Source of the DNA: Loktanella salsilacus
GTDB taxonomy: Bacteria; Pseudomonadota; Alphaproteobacteria; Rhodobacterales; Rhodobacteraceae
DNA: 64,000 bases
Direction of reading: 5' to 3'
NCBI RefSeq assembly: GCF_900114485.1
Contig: NZ_FOTF01000015.1
Span: 1 to 64,000, forward strand
Position 1 is the first letter of the stretch. Every line of letters begins with the position of its first letter. The notes below the pieces were generated by a model. The model was given only the letters and a program-made list of their open reading frames with translations. It was not told where the DNA came from and did not search any database. This document shows positions 8,518 through 16,688 of the stretch, piece by piece. The translations under genes and the position numbers were made by a program.

Positions 8518-8977
8518 TCCGTTCCCCCCCTCGCGCCGCACGCGTATCATGCGGATCGCACTGGCATTGTCCTTAGCGGTCAACTTGGCCGTCGCCGGGC
8601 TGGCGCTTGGATTTACCGTGCGGGGCCACGATGGAAAGCCGCCGCGCGATTTTGACATGAGCCTTGGCCCTGTTGCCCGCGCGCTGCTGCCAGAAGACCG
8701 GCTTGCGATCCGTGATGCGCTAAAACAGCGCCCCGAAATGCCGCCGCGCCGGGCGCGGGCGGATGATCTGGCTGATCTGGTCACTGCCCTGTCCGCCGAT
8801 CCGTATGATCCTGACGCATTACGTGCAACTTTGGCGCAACCTATCGGCCGTGCCGCGAAAGTGCAGGATATCGCTGCCAGTGTGCTGGCCGACCGTATCG
8901 ACGCCATGTCCCCCGCAGACCGCCTTGGGCTTGCGGGCCGTTTGCAGCAGGGCGAGGGCCGACGGCCCGAAAAGTGA
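8510..8977 (+). CDS. Periplasmic heavy-metal-sensor-like protein
   Basis: A 155-residue protein with one N-terminal membrane anchor (about 14-34) and a helical periplasmic domain rich in Pro, Arg and Asp. The arrangement LGPVARALLPEDRLAIRDAL matches the heavy-metal resistance / CpxP-like family (CnrX, ZraP relatives). As the third gene of the sigma operon it probably feeds envelope or metal stress into the sigma/anti-sigma switch. That circuit is inferred from context. Confidence 0.75.
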   Translation: MADPFPPSRRTRIMRIALALSLAVNLAVAGLALGFTVRGHDGKPPRDFDMSLGPVARALLPEDRLAIRDALKQRPEMPPRRARADDLADLVTALSADPYDPDALRATLAQPIGRAAKVQDIAASVLADRIDAMSPADRLGLAGRLQQGEGRRPEK

Positions 8978-9041
8978 GTTATCACTTAGCTGATTGGCTT
9001 GATATTGCGTTCGGGTGAGTTTCACCGGATTTTGACACGAT

Positions 9042-9076
9042 AATGGCGCACCGTTGATGAACGGTGCGCCATTTTC
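9042..9076. terminator. Rho-independent terminator
   Basis: aatggcgcaccgt pairs perfectly with acggtgcgccatt around a 6-base loop and is followed by ttcc. It lies between two converging genes (sensor-like gene and pleD) and can serve both. Confidence 0.85.
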
Positions 9077-9117
9077 CAACAGGGCGGTAAGATGGCTTGC
9101 CGCATCCGAACGCGCCG

Positions 9118-10509
9118 CTAAGCAGCTGTCTGGCTCACCGAAATGGCGTCCCGCCCATTTGCTTTGGCGACATAAAGCGCGGCATCGGCCCTTTGGAACA
9201 GATCACCAAGGCTCGTCATCTCGTCTGGGTTTTGCGAATCAATCGCGACCCCAACCGAAATCGTGACATGCAGATCGCTTTTGCCGTCGCCAATGGGAAA
9301 GGGCCGGATGTTTACCAGACGCCGCAAACGCTGCGCTGCGGCTTTCACCTCTTCCAAGGTGGTGCGTGGCATGGCGATCAGGAACTCTTCTCCGCCGATG
9401 CGCGCGACAAGGTCTTCTGGGCGGAAGTTCTGGCGCAGGCGATCAGCCAGACCGCAAAGCACCCGGTCACCAGCGGCATGGCCAAAGCCATCATTGATCC
9501 GTTTGAAGTGATCGATATCGATCATCATCAATCCGTATTGGCACCCCGTCGCATGCGCCTTTTCCGCGATGTGGCGCAAATGGGTTTCGGCATATCGGCG
9601 GTTATACAGTCCCGTCAGCGGGTCGGTCATGGCCGCATTAAATCCGTCGCGCAGCGTTTCGCGCAACCGATCCTGATTAAACTTGTGCCGCAGCAAGGAT
9701 CGCACCCGAAGCGTCAATTCGTCGGCTGTCACATCCCCCAAGATCAGATCGTCGGCACCCAGATCAAGCAACATCGCCGCGGTTTCCGTATGTTTGCGCG
9801 GCAATAGAATCAGCTGGGCCGATAAGCGCGTGGATTCGCGTGCGCGCAGGTCCGCGACAAGGCGGAATAGCTGCCCCGCAGACAGCTGGGCCGTGCTGCC
9901 ATCGATCACGAACAAGTCGGTTTTGCCGACGCTGTCATCGTCGATCAGGGCGCAGTCAGAGTTTGTGACCCGAATGCGCTGGTTCAGTCCGGCTTGAAGC
10001 TGCGCTTGCATACTTTTTGCCGCGTTAGTGCAGTCGGACAGAAGGGTAATGCGCGCGGGGGCAATCCGGGGGGCGCGCGTTTCCTCTAGCCCAAAGTTGC
10101 GATTGGTGCCGTCGCGCATTTGCAACTCTCTTGATAGGTTGCGGCGGCGCATCAGGCTGCGAACCCGGGCCAGAAGTAAGGTATCGCTAATGGGGCGGGG
10201 CAGGACGTCGTCGGCCCCTGCGTCAAGCGCCCCAAAGCGCGCTGTACTGGTATCCGTGGCCCCGACCGAAATAATCGCGATATGGCAGGTCGCTGGATCG
10301 CCGCGTAGGGTGCGGCAAAAGTCATGTCCGTCGTCTGTCGGATCTGTCAGGTTAATCAGCACCAGATCAGGCGGAGCCGATGCGATTCGCACCATAGCTT
10401 CGGCGCAGGTTGCAACGGCTTCTACATCATACTTCGCGGCAAGCATCTTGACCCGTAGGACAATGCGGTTGGTCGAGACACTGTCGACGATCAATATTTT
10501 GCCGGACAT
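9118..10509 (-). CDS. pleD: PleD-type diguanylate cyclase (REC-REC-GGDEF)
   Basis: It predicts a cyclic-di-GMP synthase. Two receiver-like domains are followed by a GGDEF domain with intact GGEEF active site and an upstream RPED that matches the inhibitory I-site RxxD. The start at 10509 (MSGKILIVDSV) follows aaggatt and matches the normal start of the first receiver; in-frame codons upstream are probably leader. The first receiver has lost key residues: the phospho-acceptor aspartate is Asn (LVLINLTDP), the second residue of the acidic pair is Ser (IVDS), and the conserved Lys before Pro is Arg (PRPI). Control by phosphorylation, known for Caulobacter PleD, is therefore doubtful here. Confidence 0.92.
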   Translation of the reverse strand: MSGKILIVDSVSTNRIVLRVKMLAAKYDVEAVATCAEAMVRIASAPPDLVLINLTDPTDDGHDFCRTLRGDPATCHIAIISVGATDTSTARFGALDAGADDVLPRPISDTLLLARVRSLMRRRNLSRELQMRDGTNRNFGLEETRAPRIAPARITLLSDCTNAAKSMQAQLQAGLNQRIRVTNSDCALIDDDSVGKTDLFVIDGSTAQLSAGQLFRLVADLRARESTRLSAQLILLPRKHTETAAMLLDLGADDLILGDVTADELTLRVRSLLRHKFNQDRLRETLRDGFNAAMTDPLTGLYNRRYAETHLRHIAEKAHATGCQYGLMMIDIDHFKRINDGFGHAAGDRVLCGLADRLRQNFRPEDLVARIGGEEFLIAMPRTTLEEVKAAAQRLRRLVNIRPFPIGDGKSDLHVTISVGVAIDSQNPDEMTSLGDLFQRADAALYVAKANGRDAISVSQTAA

Positions 10510-10599
10510 CTTGCAATCCTTATCTGACGGTTTCACCATCGCCCCACCACTTTGACGCTGATTGATTAAAAAAGTGTTCACCTTCGTAAAGGATCACGG

Positions 10600-10878
10600 A
10601 TGACTCCCGAATATGCAGAGGTCCTCGCGCTTCAGGCGCTGGGCCATGTGGCGGCCGACGAAGAATTGTCAGGTGCCTTTATGGGGGCCAGCGGTTTGTC
10701 ACCTGACGACATGCGCCGCGGCGCAACGGACCCATCGTTTCTGGCGTCTGTTCTGGATTTTTTGACGCAGCGTGATGATTGGGTCATGGCCTTTTGCGAT
10801 GCGCGTGCGTTGCCCTATGACGCCCCATTGCAGGCGCGCTATGCCCTGCCGGGCGCAGAGCAAATCCATTGGACATAA
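10600..10878 (+). CDS. DUF3572 family protein
   Basis: A 92-residue soluble protein of unknown function that matches DUF3572 (start MTPEYAEVLALQALGH). It is divergent from pleD, an arrangement I recall from many alphaproteobacteria. It runs directly into the HAD phosphatase gene. Confidence 0.85.
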   Translation: MTPEYAEVLALQALGHVAADEELSGAFMGASGLSPDDMRRGATDPSFLASVLDFLTQRDDWVMAFCDARALPYDAPLQARYALPGAEQIHWT

Positions 10879-10880
10879 GC

Positions 10881-11591
10881 GTGCAGCCTAAAGGCCCGAT
10901 CAAGGGGCTGATTTTCGACAAAGACGGCACGCTGTTTGATTTCAACGCAACCTGGGGTGCTGTTGTGCGCACGCTTTTGGTGGCAGAGGCGGGCGGTGAT
11001 CCGGCTCTTATTACCAGCCTTGCGCAGGCCTTGGGCTATGATTTGACACACAACAGGTTCCACCCCGGCAGCGTGGTGATTGCAGAGCCGACCTATGTCG
11101 TGGCTGAAGTCATCGCTGGCCTGACTGCGCAAACTGACCTGCAGGCGTTGACGGACCGGATGAACGAAATATCGGCCGGGGTGCCACAAGTGCCTGCGGC
11201 TGATTTACAAGTGCTGATGGCGCAGCTGCGCGCGCAGGGGCATACGCTTGGCGTCGTGACCAATGATGCAGAGTCTCCTGCGATGCGTCATCTAGAAGAC
11301 GCACTGATCGTGGACGAAATGGCTTTTGTTGCGGGCTATGACAGCGGCTTCGGGGCCAAGCCCGCGCCGGGGCAATTGCTGGCCTTTTGCAAGGCAACGG
11401 GGCTGGACCCTGCGCATTGCGCCATGATTGGTGATAGCACCCATGACCTTGAAGCGGGGCAGGCGGCGGGGATGGTGTGTATCGGCGTGTTGACCGGGCC
11501 TGCGTCCTTTGATGATCTGACGCCGCAGGCGGACGTTGTGCTGAACAGCATCGCTGATCTGCCTGATTGGCTGGCATCCCGGCGCTTGTGA
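10881..11591 (+). CDS. HAD family hydrolase, phosphoglycolate phosphatase-like
   Basis: A 236-residue haloacid dehalogenase-fold phosphatase. Motif I is FDKDGTLFDF, motif II is VVTND, motif III lysine is in FGAKPAPGQL and motif IV is MIGDSTHDLEAG. The helical cap between motifs I and II fits the Gph-like subclass. The GTG at 10881 gives MQPKGPIKG; a TTG at 10869, inside the end of the DUF3572 gene, is an alternative. Substrate not determinable from sequence. The closeness to DUF3572 suggests one transcript. Confidence 0.85.
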   Translation: MQPKGPIKGLIFDKDGTLFDFNATWGAVVRTLLVAEAGGDPALITSLAQALGYDLTHNRFHPGSVVIAEPTYVVAEVIAGLTAQTDLQALTDRMNEISAGVPQVPAADLQVLMAQLRAQGHTLGVVTNDAESPAMRHLEDALIVDEMAFVAGYDSGFGAKPAPGQLLAFCKATGLDPAHCAMIGDSTHDLEAGQAAGMVCIGVLTGPASFDDLTPQADVVLNSIADLPDWLASRRL

Positions 11592-11687
11592 ATAAAGTTT
11601 GTGATCGCGCGAAACTAATTTGAACGGGCAATCGTTTCTTAGACATCGCAGGCCACAACGGGCTGCATTGTTTAGAAAGAGTAACTC

Positions 11688-12275
11688 ATGTCGATGAAGT
11701 CCAAAATGATGACCGCCGCTGCTGTGTTTGCCCTGACCACGGGCGCTGCAGTCGCAGAATCCCACATGAGCGCTGACGGCAACCCAATGGTTGGCGGCGC
11801 AGAGATGCTGCCCGACATGACAATCGTTCAGAACGCGTCCAACGCCGAAAACCTGACCACGCTGGTCGCAGCCGTGCAGGCCGCTGGTCTGGTTGACACG
11901 CTGTCCGGCGAAGGCCCGTTCACCGTTTTCGCACCAACCAACGACGCATTCGCAAAGCTGGACCAAGACCAGGTTGCAGAGTTGCTGAAGCCTGAAAACC
12001 AAGCTGCGCTGGCCGAAATTCTGGCCTGCCACGTCGTTGCGGCTGACGCGAACTCGACCGCGATCATGGGTATGATCGAAAATGATGGCGGCATGCACCC
12101 TGTCACCACCGTTGGCGGCTGTGTCCTGAACGTCGAAAAGTCCGGCGAAGGCGACAACACGATGATCACACTGACCGACGAGCGCGGCCAAGTTGCGACC
12201 GTGACCCAAGCCGACGTGTTCCAGTCGAACGGCGTCGTCCACGTCATCGACACCGTGATGCTGCCAGCTGAGTAA
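11688..12275 (+). CDS. Secreted fasciclin (FAS1) domain protein
   Basis: It predicts an exported adhesion-type protein of 195 residues: a signal peptide (about 1-23, ending GAAVAES) and one FAS1 domain. The FAS1 H1 and H2 boxes appear as GPFTVFAPTNDAFAKL and NGVVHVIDTVMLP. Two cysteines (LACHVV and GGCVLNV) may form a disulfide. A good purine-rich site precedes the start and a strong terminator follows, so it is a monocistron. Role in surface or matrix interactions is inferred from the family. Confidence 0.92.
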   Translation: MSMKSKMMTAAAVFALTTGAAVAESHMSADGNPMVGGAEMLPDMTIVQNASNAENLTTLVAAVQAAGLVDTLSGEGPFTVFAPTNDAFAKLDQDQVAELLKPENQAALAEILACHVVAADANSTAIMGMIENDGGMHPVTTVGGCVLNVEKSGEGDNTMITLTDERGQVATVTQADVFQSNGVVHVIDTVMLPAE

Positions 12276-12631
12276 GCTGCTTAGATCTGCAATTGAGCAG
12301 ATTGAATACGAAGCCCCCCGTGCCCCGTGCGCGGGGGGCTTTCGTTTGTGCGTCACTTCCCGCCTATGGGCGGACCCTTGCCGGTTGGCTCGCACATTGC
12401 GGTGAAGCGCATGATGACCAGTGGATTTGGCGCTGAAATCGCGATATCTTGTGCATAAAAGCGCGAAAAAGCGCGAAACAGGTAGTTATCCCCATAAACC
12501 GTCTTTACAGGGCTGCGCCTTGGCCGCACCATATGTCGTAGGGGACAAACAAGAACCATACCGTCACTAGAGCAGTGACATAGTGCTGGGGACACGCTTT
12601 GATCCTGGCACATGAGAGTGAGGCAGAGACG
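12276..12631. other. Intergenic region with terminator and YbjN leader
   Basis: Besides the terminator at 12311-12347, this 356-base gap contains a short direct repeat (aagcgcgaaa twice around 12460-12480) and small palindromes such as cgcctatgggcg near 12361. No frame on either strand is convincing. It presumably holds the promoter of the YbjN-like gene, but no clear -35/-10 pair stands out. Confidence 0.4.
12311..12347 (+). terminator. Rho-independent terminator of the FAS1 gene
   Basis: aagccccccg and cggggggctt form a 10-base stem about 35 bases past the stop, followed by tcgttt. Confidence 0.85.
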
Positions 12632-13135
12632 ATGGCACTGACTGAGCATTATTTCGAGACCGAAGATCTGCACCCTATCGATCTGGTGGAGTCGCTGGCA
12701 GAGCACCATGCGTGGGAATTTGACCGCATTGCAGATAACCAGATCGCGATGCAAGTCGAAGGACAGTGGCGCACCTATGCGATCACCCTGTCTTGGTCCG
12801 ACCGCGACGAGACGCTGCGCCTGATCTGCACCTTCGAGATGGAGCCGCCAGCCCACCGCACGCAGGCACTGTATGAAGCGCTGAACACGATCAACGACGA
12901 CAGCTGGGCGGGCACTTTTACTTGGTGGCCAGAGCAAAAGATGATGGTCTACCGCTACGGCCTTGTGCTGGCAGGCGAGCAGGTCGCAAGCCCAGAGCAA
13001 ATTGACACCATGATCCACACGGCCGTCAGCAGCTGCGAGCGCTATTACCCCGCGCTGCAGCTGGTCACTTGGGCAGAGCGCACACCGGCCGAGGCCATTC
13101 GCATTGCCATTGGCGAGGCTTACGGTCGCGCCTGA
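12632..13135 (+). CDS. YbjN domain-containing protein
   Basis: A 167-residue cytoplasmic protein with the YbjN / type III secretion-chaperone-like fold: DLVESLAEHHAWEFDRIADN near the N-terminus, then alternating strands and a WWPEQKMMVYRYGL segment. This group is common in Rhodobacteraceae and poorly characterised. The ATG at 12632 (MALTEHYFETED) is chosen because it matches the usual start; the open frame runs 11 codons further up. A hairpin repeat element (copy A) lies just downstream. Confidence 0.8.
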   Translation: MALTEHYFETEDLHPIDLVESLAEHHAWEFDRIADNQIAMQVEGQWRTYAITLSWSDRDETLRLICTFEMEPPAHRTQALYEALNTINDDSWAGTFTWWPEQKMMVYRYGLVLAGEQVASPEQIDTMIHTAVSSCERYYPALQLVTWAERTPAEAIRIAIGEAYGRA

Positions 13136-13145
13136 CGCGGCATAA

Positions 13146-13193
13146 GCGGGGGCCAGCCCCCGCACCCCCGAGGTATTTTCAACCAGAAGAAGG
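13146..13193 (+). repeat. Dispersed hairpin-box repeat, copy A
   Basis: Stem gcgggggc/gcccccgc (13146-13163) followed by the box cccgaggtattttc, then aaccagaagaagg. The same box recurs at 30039, 49160 and 57329, with a related form at 22455, 41558 and 46684. It lies just after the YbjN stop. Confidence 0.8.
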
Positions 13194-13320
13194 TAGGGCC
13201 GGGCTTTGACGCGGGCCGCGGCCTTAATATTTTCGGCGCGAAGGCGACGGCTGCGTGGCACAAGATGTTGTGCCCGCTTATCCGGCTGCCTAGTCTTGCG
13301 AAAAGTCGAGGGGATTTGCG

Positions 13321-14136
13321 ATGAACATGGATGATGTGGCGCGCCGCGGGCTGGTGCTGCTGGGCTGCGGTAAGATGGGCTCTGCCTTGCTGGACGGCTG
13401 GCTGAAGGGCGGTTTGCCCGCGGCATCGGTCTGGGTGCTTGATCCGGCGCCAAGCGACTGGCTGCAAAAGACCGGCGTTCATATCAATGCGGGCCTGCCA
13501 GATGATCCTGCGGTCGCCTTGGTTGCGGTCAAGCCGCAGATGATGGGCGATGCGCTGCCGTCGATGCAGGCGCTGGGCGGGGGCGGGACGTTGTTCGTGT
13601 CCGCCGCGGCCGGCACACCGCTGGCCCGGTTCGAGGCCGCTTTTGGCGCGGCCACGCCGATCGTGCGCACCATGCCGAATACACCGGCAGCCATCGGGCG
13701 CGGCATTTCGGCTTTGATTGGTAACGCCGCAGCAAGCGCAGATCATATCGCCTTGGCTGAGGCGCTGATGGGGGCCGTAGGGCAGACCGTGCGTCTTGAT
13801 CATGAAACGCAGATGGACGCCGTCACCGCCGTCAGCGGGTCGGGTCCGGCCTATGTCTTTCACCTGATCGAAACACTGGCTGCGGCTGGGGTGGCGCAGG
13901 GCCTTGCGCCCGATCTTGCCATGGCGCTGGCCAAGGCGACAGTCGGCGGTGCTGGGCAGCTGGCCGAAGACAGCGCTGAGGATCCGGCGCAGCTGCGGCG
14001 CAATGTGACCAGCCCGAATGGCACGACGCAAGCTGCGCTAGAGGTGTTGATGGACGGCGAAATCGGCTTGCCAAAGTTGATGGCGCGGGCGGTTGCGGCG
14101 GCAGCAGCGCGGAGCGAGGAATTGTCGCGTGGCTGA
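13321..14136 (+). CDS. proC: Pyrroline-5-carboxylate reductase
   Basis: It reduces 1-pyrroline-5-carboxylate to proline with NAD(P)H in the last step of proline synthesis. The Rossmann motif is LLGCGKMGSALLDGW; RTMPNTPAAIGRG and the family signature around SGSGPAYVFHLIETL and TVGGAGQL are present. Length (271 residues) is normal. It overlaps the next gene by 8 bases. Confidence 0.95.
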   Translation: MNMDDVARRGLVLLGCGKMGSALLDGWLKGGLPAASVWVLDPAPSDWLQKTGVHINAGLPDDPAVALVAVKPQMMGDALPSMQALGGGGTLFVSAAAGTPLARFEAAFGAATPIVRTMPNTPAAIGRGISALIGNAAASADHIALAEALMGAVGQTVRLDHETQMDAVTAVSGSGPAYVFHLIETLAAAGVAQGLAPDLAMALAKATVGGAGQLAEDSAEDPAQLRRNVTSPNGTTQAALEVLMDGEIGLPKLMARAVAAAAARSEELSRG

Positions 14137-14467
14137 CATTACCTTTGACGATTTCGCCGCCGTCGATATCCGCGTTGGCCGTGTCACACAGGCAGAGGCT
14201 TATCCCGAGGCGCGCAAGCCTGCGATCAAGCTGTGGATCGATTTTGGCCCGGACATCGGCACCCGCAAAACCAGCGCGCAGCTGACCGTTCATTACACGC
14301 CAGAGGCGCTGATCGGGCGCATGGTCTGCGCAGTCGTGAACTTTCCACCGCGCCAGATCGGTAAGTTCATGTCAGAGGTGCTGGTGCTTGGCATGCCTGA
14401 TGCAGACGGCGCGGTTGTGCTGATTGCCCCTGACAAAGACGTACCTTTAGGAGGACGGCTACATTGA
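14129..14467 (+). CDS. tRNA-binding domain protein, CsaA/YgjH-like
   Basis: A 112-residue OB-fold protein with the tRNA-binding domain pattern: FAAVDIRVGRVTQAEAYPEA, KLWIDFG, TSAQLTVHY and NFPPRQIGKFMSEVLVLG. Homologues called CsaA bind tRNA or act as export chaperones. A GTG at 14129 inside proC is the start that gives the normal N-terminus (MADITFDDF). The metG of this window lacks the equivalent C-terminal domain, but a functional link is speculative. Ends in a 4-base overlap with the next gene. Confidence 0.88.
   Translation: MADITFDDFAAVDIRVGRVTQAEAYPEARKPAIKLWIDFGPDIGTRKTSAQLTVHYTPEALIGRMVCAVVNFPPRQIGKFMSEVLVLGMPDADGAVVLIAPDKDVPLGGRLH
14449..14454 (+). promoter_or_regulatory. Ribosome-binding site deciding a TTG start
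   Basis: A perfect aggagg lies nine bases before the TTG at 14464, which overlaps the previous stop as TTGA. No ATG or GTG is available near this distance, so the TTG is the likely start of the hydroxyacid dehydrogenase. Confidence 0.75.
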
Positions 14468-15420
14468 AGAAACTTCTGCTGACGCGGGCCTTTCCCGCCG
14501 CCACAATCGCCGCGGCGCAGGCCCGGTTTGACGTCACCGTGCTGGACCGCACCGACGGGCTAAACGTGGCAGAGGCTGGTGCCGCGCTGCAAGATTATGA
14601 CGCGATCCTGTGCACGCTTGGCGATAGCTTTAGCGACATGGCCTTTGCTGTGCCGCACAAGCGCTGCGGCATGATCGGCAGCTTTGGCGTGGGCTTTAAC
14701 CATATCGACATTGCGGCGGCGCAGGCCGCTGGCATCCATGTGTCGAACACCCCCGATGTTGTCACCGACGCGACGGCGGATATCGCGCTGACGCTGATTC
14801 TGATGGCGAGCCGCCGCGCGGGCGAGGGCGAGCGGTTGGTCCGGGCCGGCGCATGGACCGGCTGGCATCCGACGCAGATGCTGGGCGCACATGTAACGGG
14901 CAAGCGGCTTGGCATCATCGGTATGGGCCGGATCGGGCAAGCCGTTGCGCGCCGGGGCCACTACGGCTTTGATATGCCAGTCATTTATTTCAACCGCTCG
15001 CCCAAAGAGGTCGACGTCCCGGCGCGCCAAGTCGAGGATTTGCACAGCCTGATGAGCCAAGCGGACATCGTTGTCGTGACGGTGCCTGGGGGCGGCAGCA
15101 ATGCGCATCTGATTGACGCCGAAGCGCTGGCGCAACTGAATGACGGCGCGGTTTTCGTCAACGTAGCGCGGGGCGATGTGGTGGACCAAAGCGCCCTGAT
15201 CGCTGAACTGCAGTCAGGCCGCATCCGCGCCGGGCTTGACGTCTATGATGGCGAACCTGCGGTGCCTGCCAGCCTGATGGCGCTGGAAAACGCTGTGCTG
15301 CTGCCGCACCTTGGGACTGCCGCGCTCGAGGTGCGCGAGGCGATGGGGCAGATGGCGCTGGATAACATCATCGCATGGGCCGAAGGGCAGCCGCTGCCGC
15401 AGGCGCTTTGGACGGCCTAG
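14464..15420 (+). CDS. D-2-hydroxyacid dehydrogenase (glyoxylate/hydroxypyruvate reductase-like)
   Basis: A 318-residue NAD(P)-dependent oxidoreductase. The Rossmann motif is LGIIGMGRIGQAVARRG; the substrate-binding and catalytic parts include GVGFNHID, NVARGDVVDQ (catalytic Arg region), GLDVYDGEP and LPHLGTAA with the catalytic His. Substrate is most likely glyoxylate or hydroxypyruvate, by family resemblance only. A glycerate 2-kinase at 60210 could act in the same route. Start TTG, coupled to the upstream gene. Confidence 0.88.
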   Translation: MKKLLLTRAFPAATIAAAQARFDVTVLDRTDGLNVAEAGAALQDYDAILCTLGDSFSDMAFAVPHKRCGMIGSFGVGFNHIDIAAAQAAGIHVSNTPDVVTDATADIALTLILMASRRAGEGERLVRAGAWTGWHPTQMLGAHVTGKRLGIIGMGRIGQAVARRGHYGFDMPVIYFNRSPKEVDVPARQVEDLHSLMSQADIVVVTVPGGGSNAHLIDAEALAQLNDGAVFVNVARGDVVDQSALIAELQSGRIRAGLDVYDGEPAVPASLMALENAVLLPHLGTAALEVREAMGQMALDNIIAWAEGQPLPQALWTA

Positions 15421-15905
15421 CGGGCAAGCATGCGGCGTAGCACGGACCTGTCACCGGCGATAAACTGGTGATAGGCCGCGCCTGCGATGTGCAGGATGAT
15501 CAATGCGATCAATAGCTTGCTGGCTATAGCATGGGCGGTCCCGACGATCTGGGACGGGATGAACCATGCTGCGGCCCCGGCAAACGGCATCGCGATCAAT
15601 AGGCCGTAGAATAGCCAATGCGTCATACGGCTGACGGTTTGGATCAGGCGCGGTGCCTCTGGCGGGGGCGGGATCTGGGTCGTTAGGCGCAAACCAAGTC
15701 GCCAGACCATCAAGATACCGATGCTGGCACCAAGGATCGCGTGAAAGATCGCGCCGCTGCTCCAACCGAGGCCGATTTCGATGCCTTCGAATTTCGCATC
15801 AAAGGCTGCCTCCATCCCCCCGGCAAAGGCGATTTGTATCGCAACCAGAACTGCGATCAGCCAATGCAGCATCATATGGGGGGCGGTGTATTTGGTGTCG
15901 GACAT
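15417..15905 (-). CDS. Cytochrome b561-type membrane protein
   Basis: A 162-residue membrane protein with four predicted membrane segments and the b561 pattern: an early histidine in MMLHWLIAVLV, another in AIFHAILGASIG, then MTHWLFYGLLIAMPFAGAAA and LIALIILHIAGAAYH. These histidines would bind two b hemes, with electron transfer from the quinone pool the usual role. The start at 15905 (MSDTKYTAPHM) is chosen because the longer frame lacks any family resemblance. It ends 4 bases inside the converging dehydrogenase gene and follows tdk on the same strand. Confidence 0.88.
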   Translation of the reverse strand: MSDTKYTAPHMMLHWLIAVLVAIQIAFAGGMEAAFDAKFEGIEIGLGWSSGAIFHAILGASIGILMVWRLGLRLTTQIPPPPEAPRLIQTVSRMTHWLFYGLLIAMPFAGAAAWFIPSQIVGTAHAIASKLLIALIILHIAGAAYHQFIAGDRSVLRRMLAR

Positions 15906-15952
15906 AGAACCCTCTGACGCCGCAAATACGCGCCGTTTCAAATGGTTCAACG

Positions 15953-16552
15953 TCAAAGCAGTAGGTCGGGTTCCACGTCTTCCATCGCCGCGCGCCAATG
16001 GCGGCGGCACAGCGAAACATAGCGGTCATTGCCGCCAACCTGCACTTGATCACCCGCGCGCACGACGTTGCCCGCCGCATCTTTGCGCACCACCATCGTC
16101 GCCTTTCGGCCGCAATGGCAGATCGTGCGCACTTCGCGCATGTCGTCCGCCAGCGCGAGCAACGTGGCAGAGCCGGGAAACAGCTCTCCTTGGAAATCGA
16201 CGCGCAGACCAAAGCACATGATCGGCACGTTCAGATCGTCTACTGCGCGGGCCAGCTGCCAGACTTGGGCCGGTTCCAGAAACTGCGCCTCGTCAATGAA
16301 CACGCAAGCGCAGGGGCCCTGCGCCATCCGGCGCTGCAGCATGTCGAACAGATTATCGCCCGGCGCAAAGGTTTCAGCAGCTTGGCCAATGCCGATGCGG
16401 CTGGCGATGCGGCCTTGCCCAGCACGCGTGTCCAATTGCGCTGTCAGCAAAAACGTCTGCATCCCGCGTTCGACATAGTTGTGACTGGCCTGAAGAAGCA
16501 CGGTCGATTTGCCCGCGTTCATGGTGGAGTAATTGAAATAGAGCTTTGCCAT
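15953..16552 (-). CDS. tdk: Thymidine kinase
   Basis: It phosphorylates thymidine in nucleoside salvage. The P-loop is STMNAGKST, the catalytic Asp-Glu lies in FIDEAQFLEP, and a zinc-binding set appears as CHCGRKA with a later CRRH. Length (199 residues) is typical of the type II bacterial enzyme. Divergent from the CII-like regulator, 136 bases away. Confidence 0.95.
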   Translation of the reverse strand: MAKLYFNYSTMNAGKSTVLLQASHNYVERGMQTFLLTAQLDTRAGQGRIASRIGIGQAAETFAPGDNLFDMLQRRMAQGPCACVFIDEAQFLEPAQVWQLARAVDDLNVPIMCFGLRVDFQGELFPGSATLLALADDMREVRTICHCGRKATMVVRKDAAGNVVRAGDQVQVGGNDRYVSLCRRHWRAAMEDVEPDLLL

Positions 16553-16688
16553 GGGTGCCCTGATACGCGGGCATCACATTCGGACGCAAGACGATCTTGC
16601 CTATCAAAAGGTCATGACATTGCGCAAACTTAGCCTTATGCAATTGCAGCAACGCCGTAACGCGGCGGCGGACCTTGAAGGATCTCAG

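Noticed and set aside
13146-13193. Repeat copies considered as CRISPR units
   Set aside because: Single copies far apart, both orientations, no spacer array.
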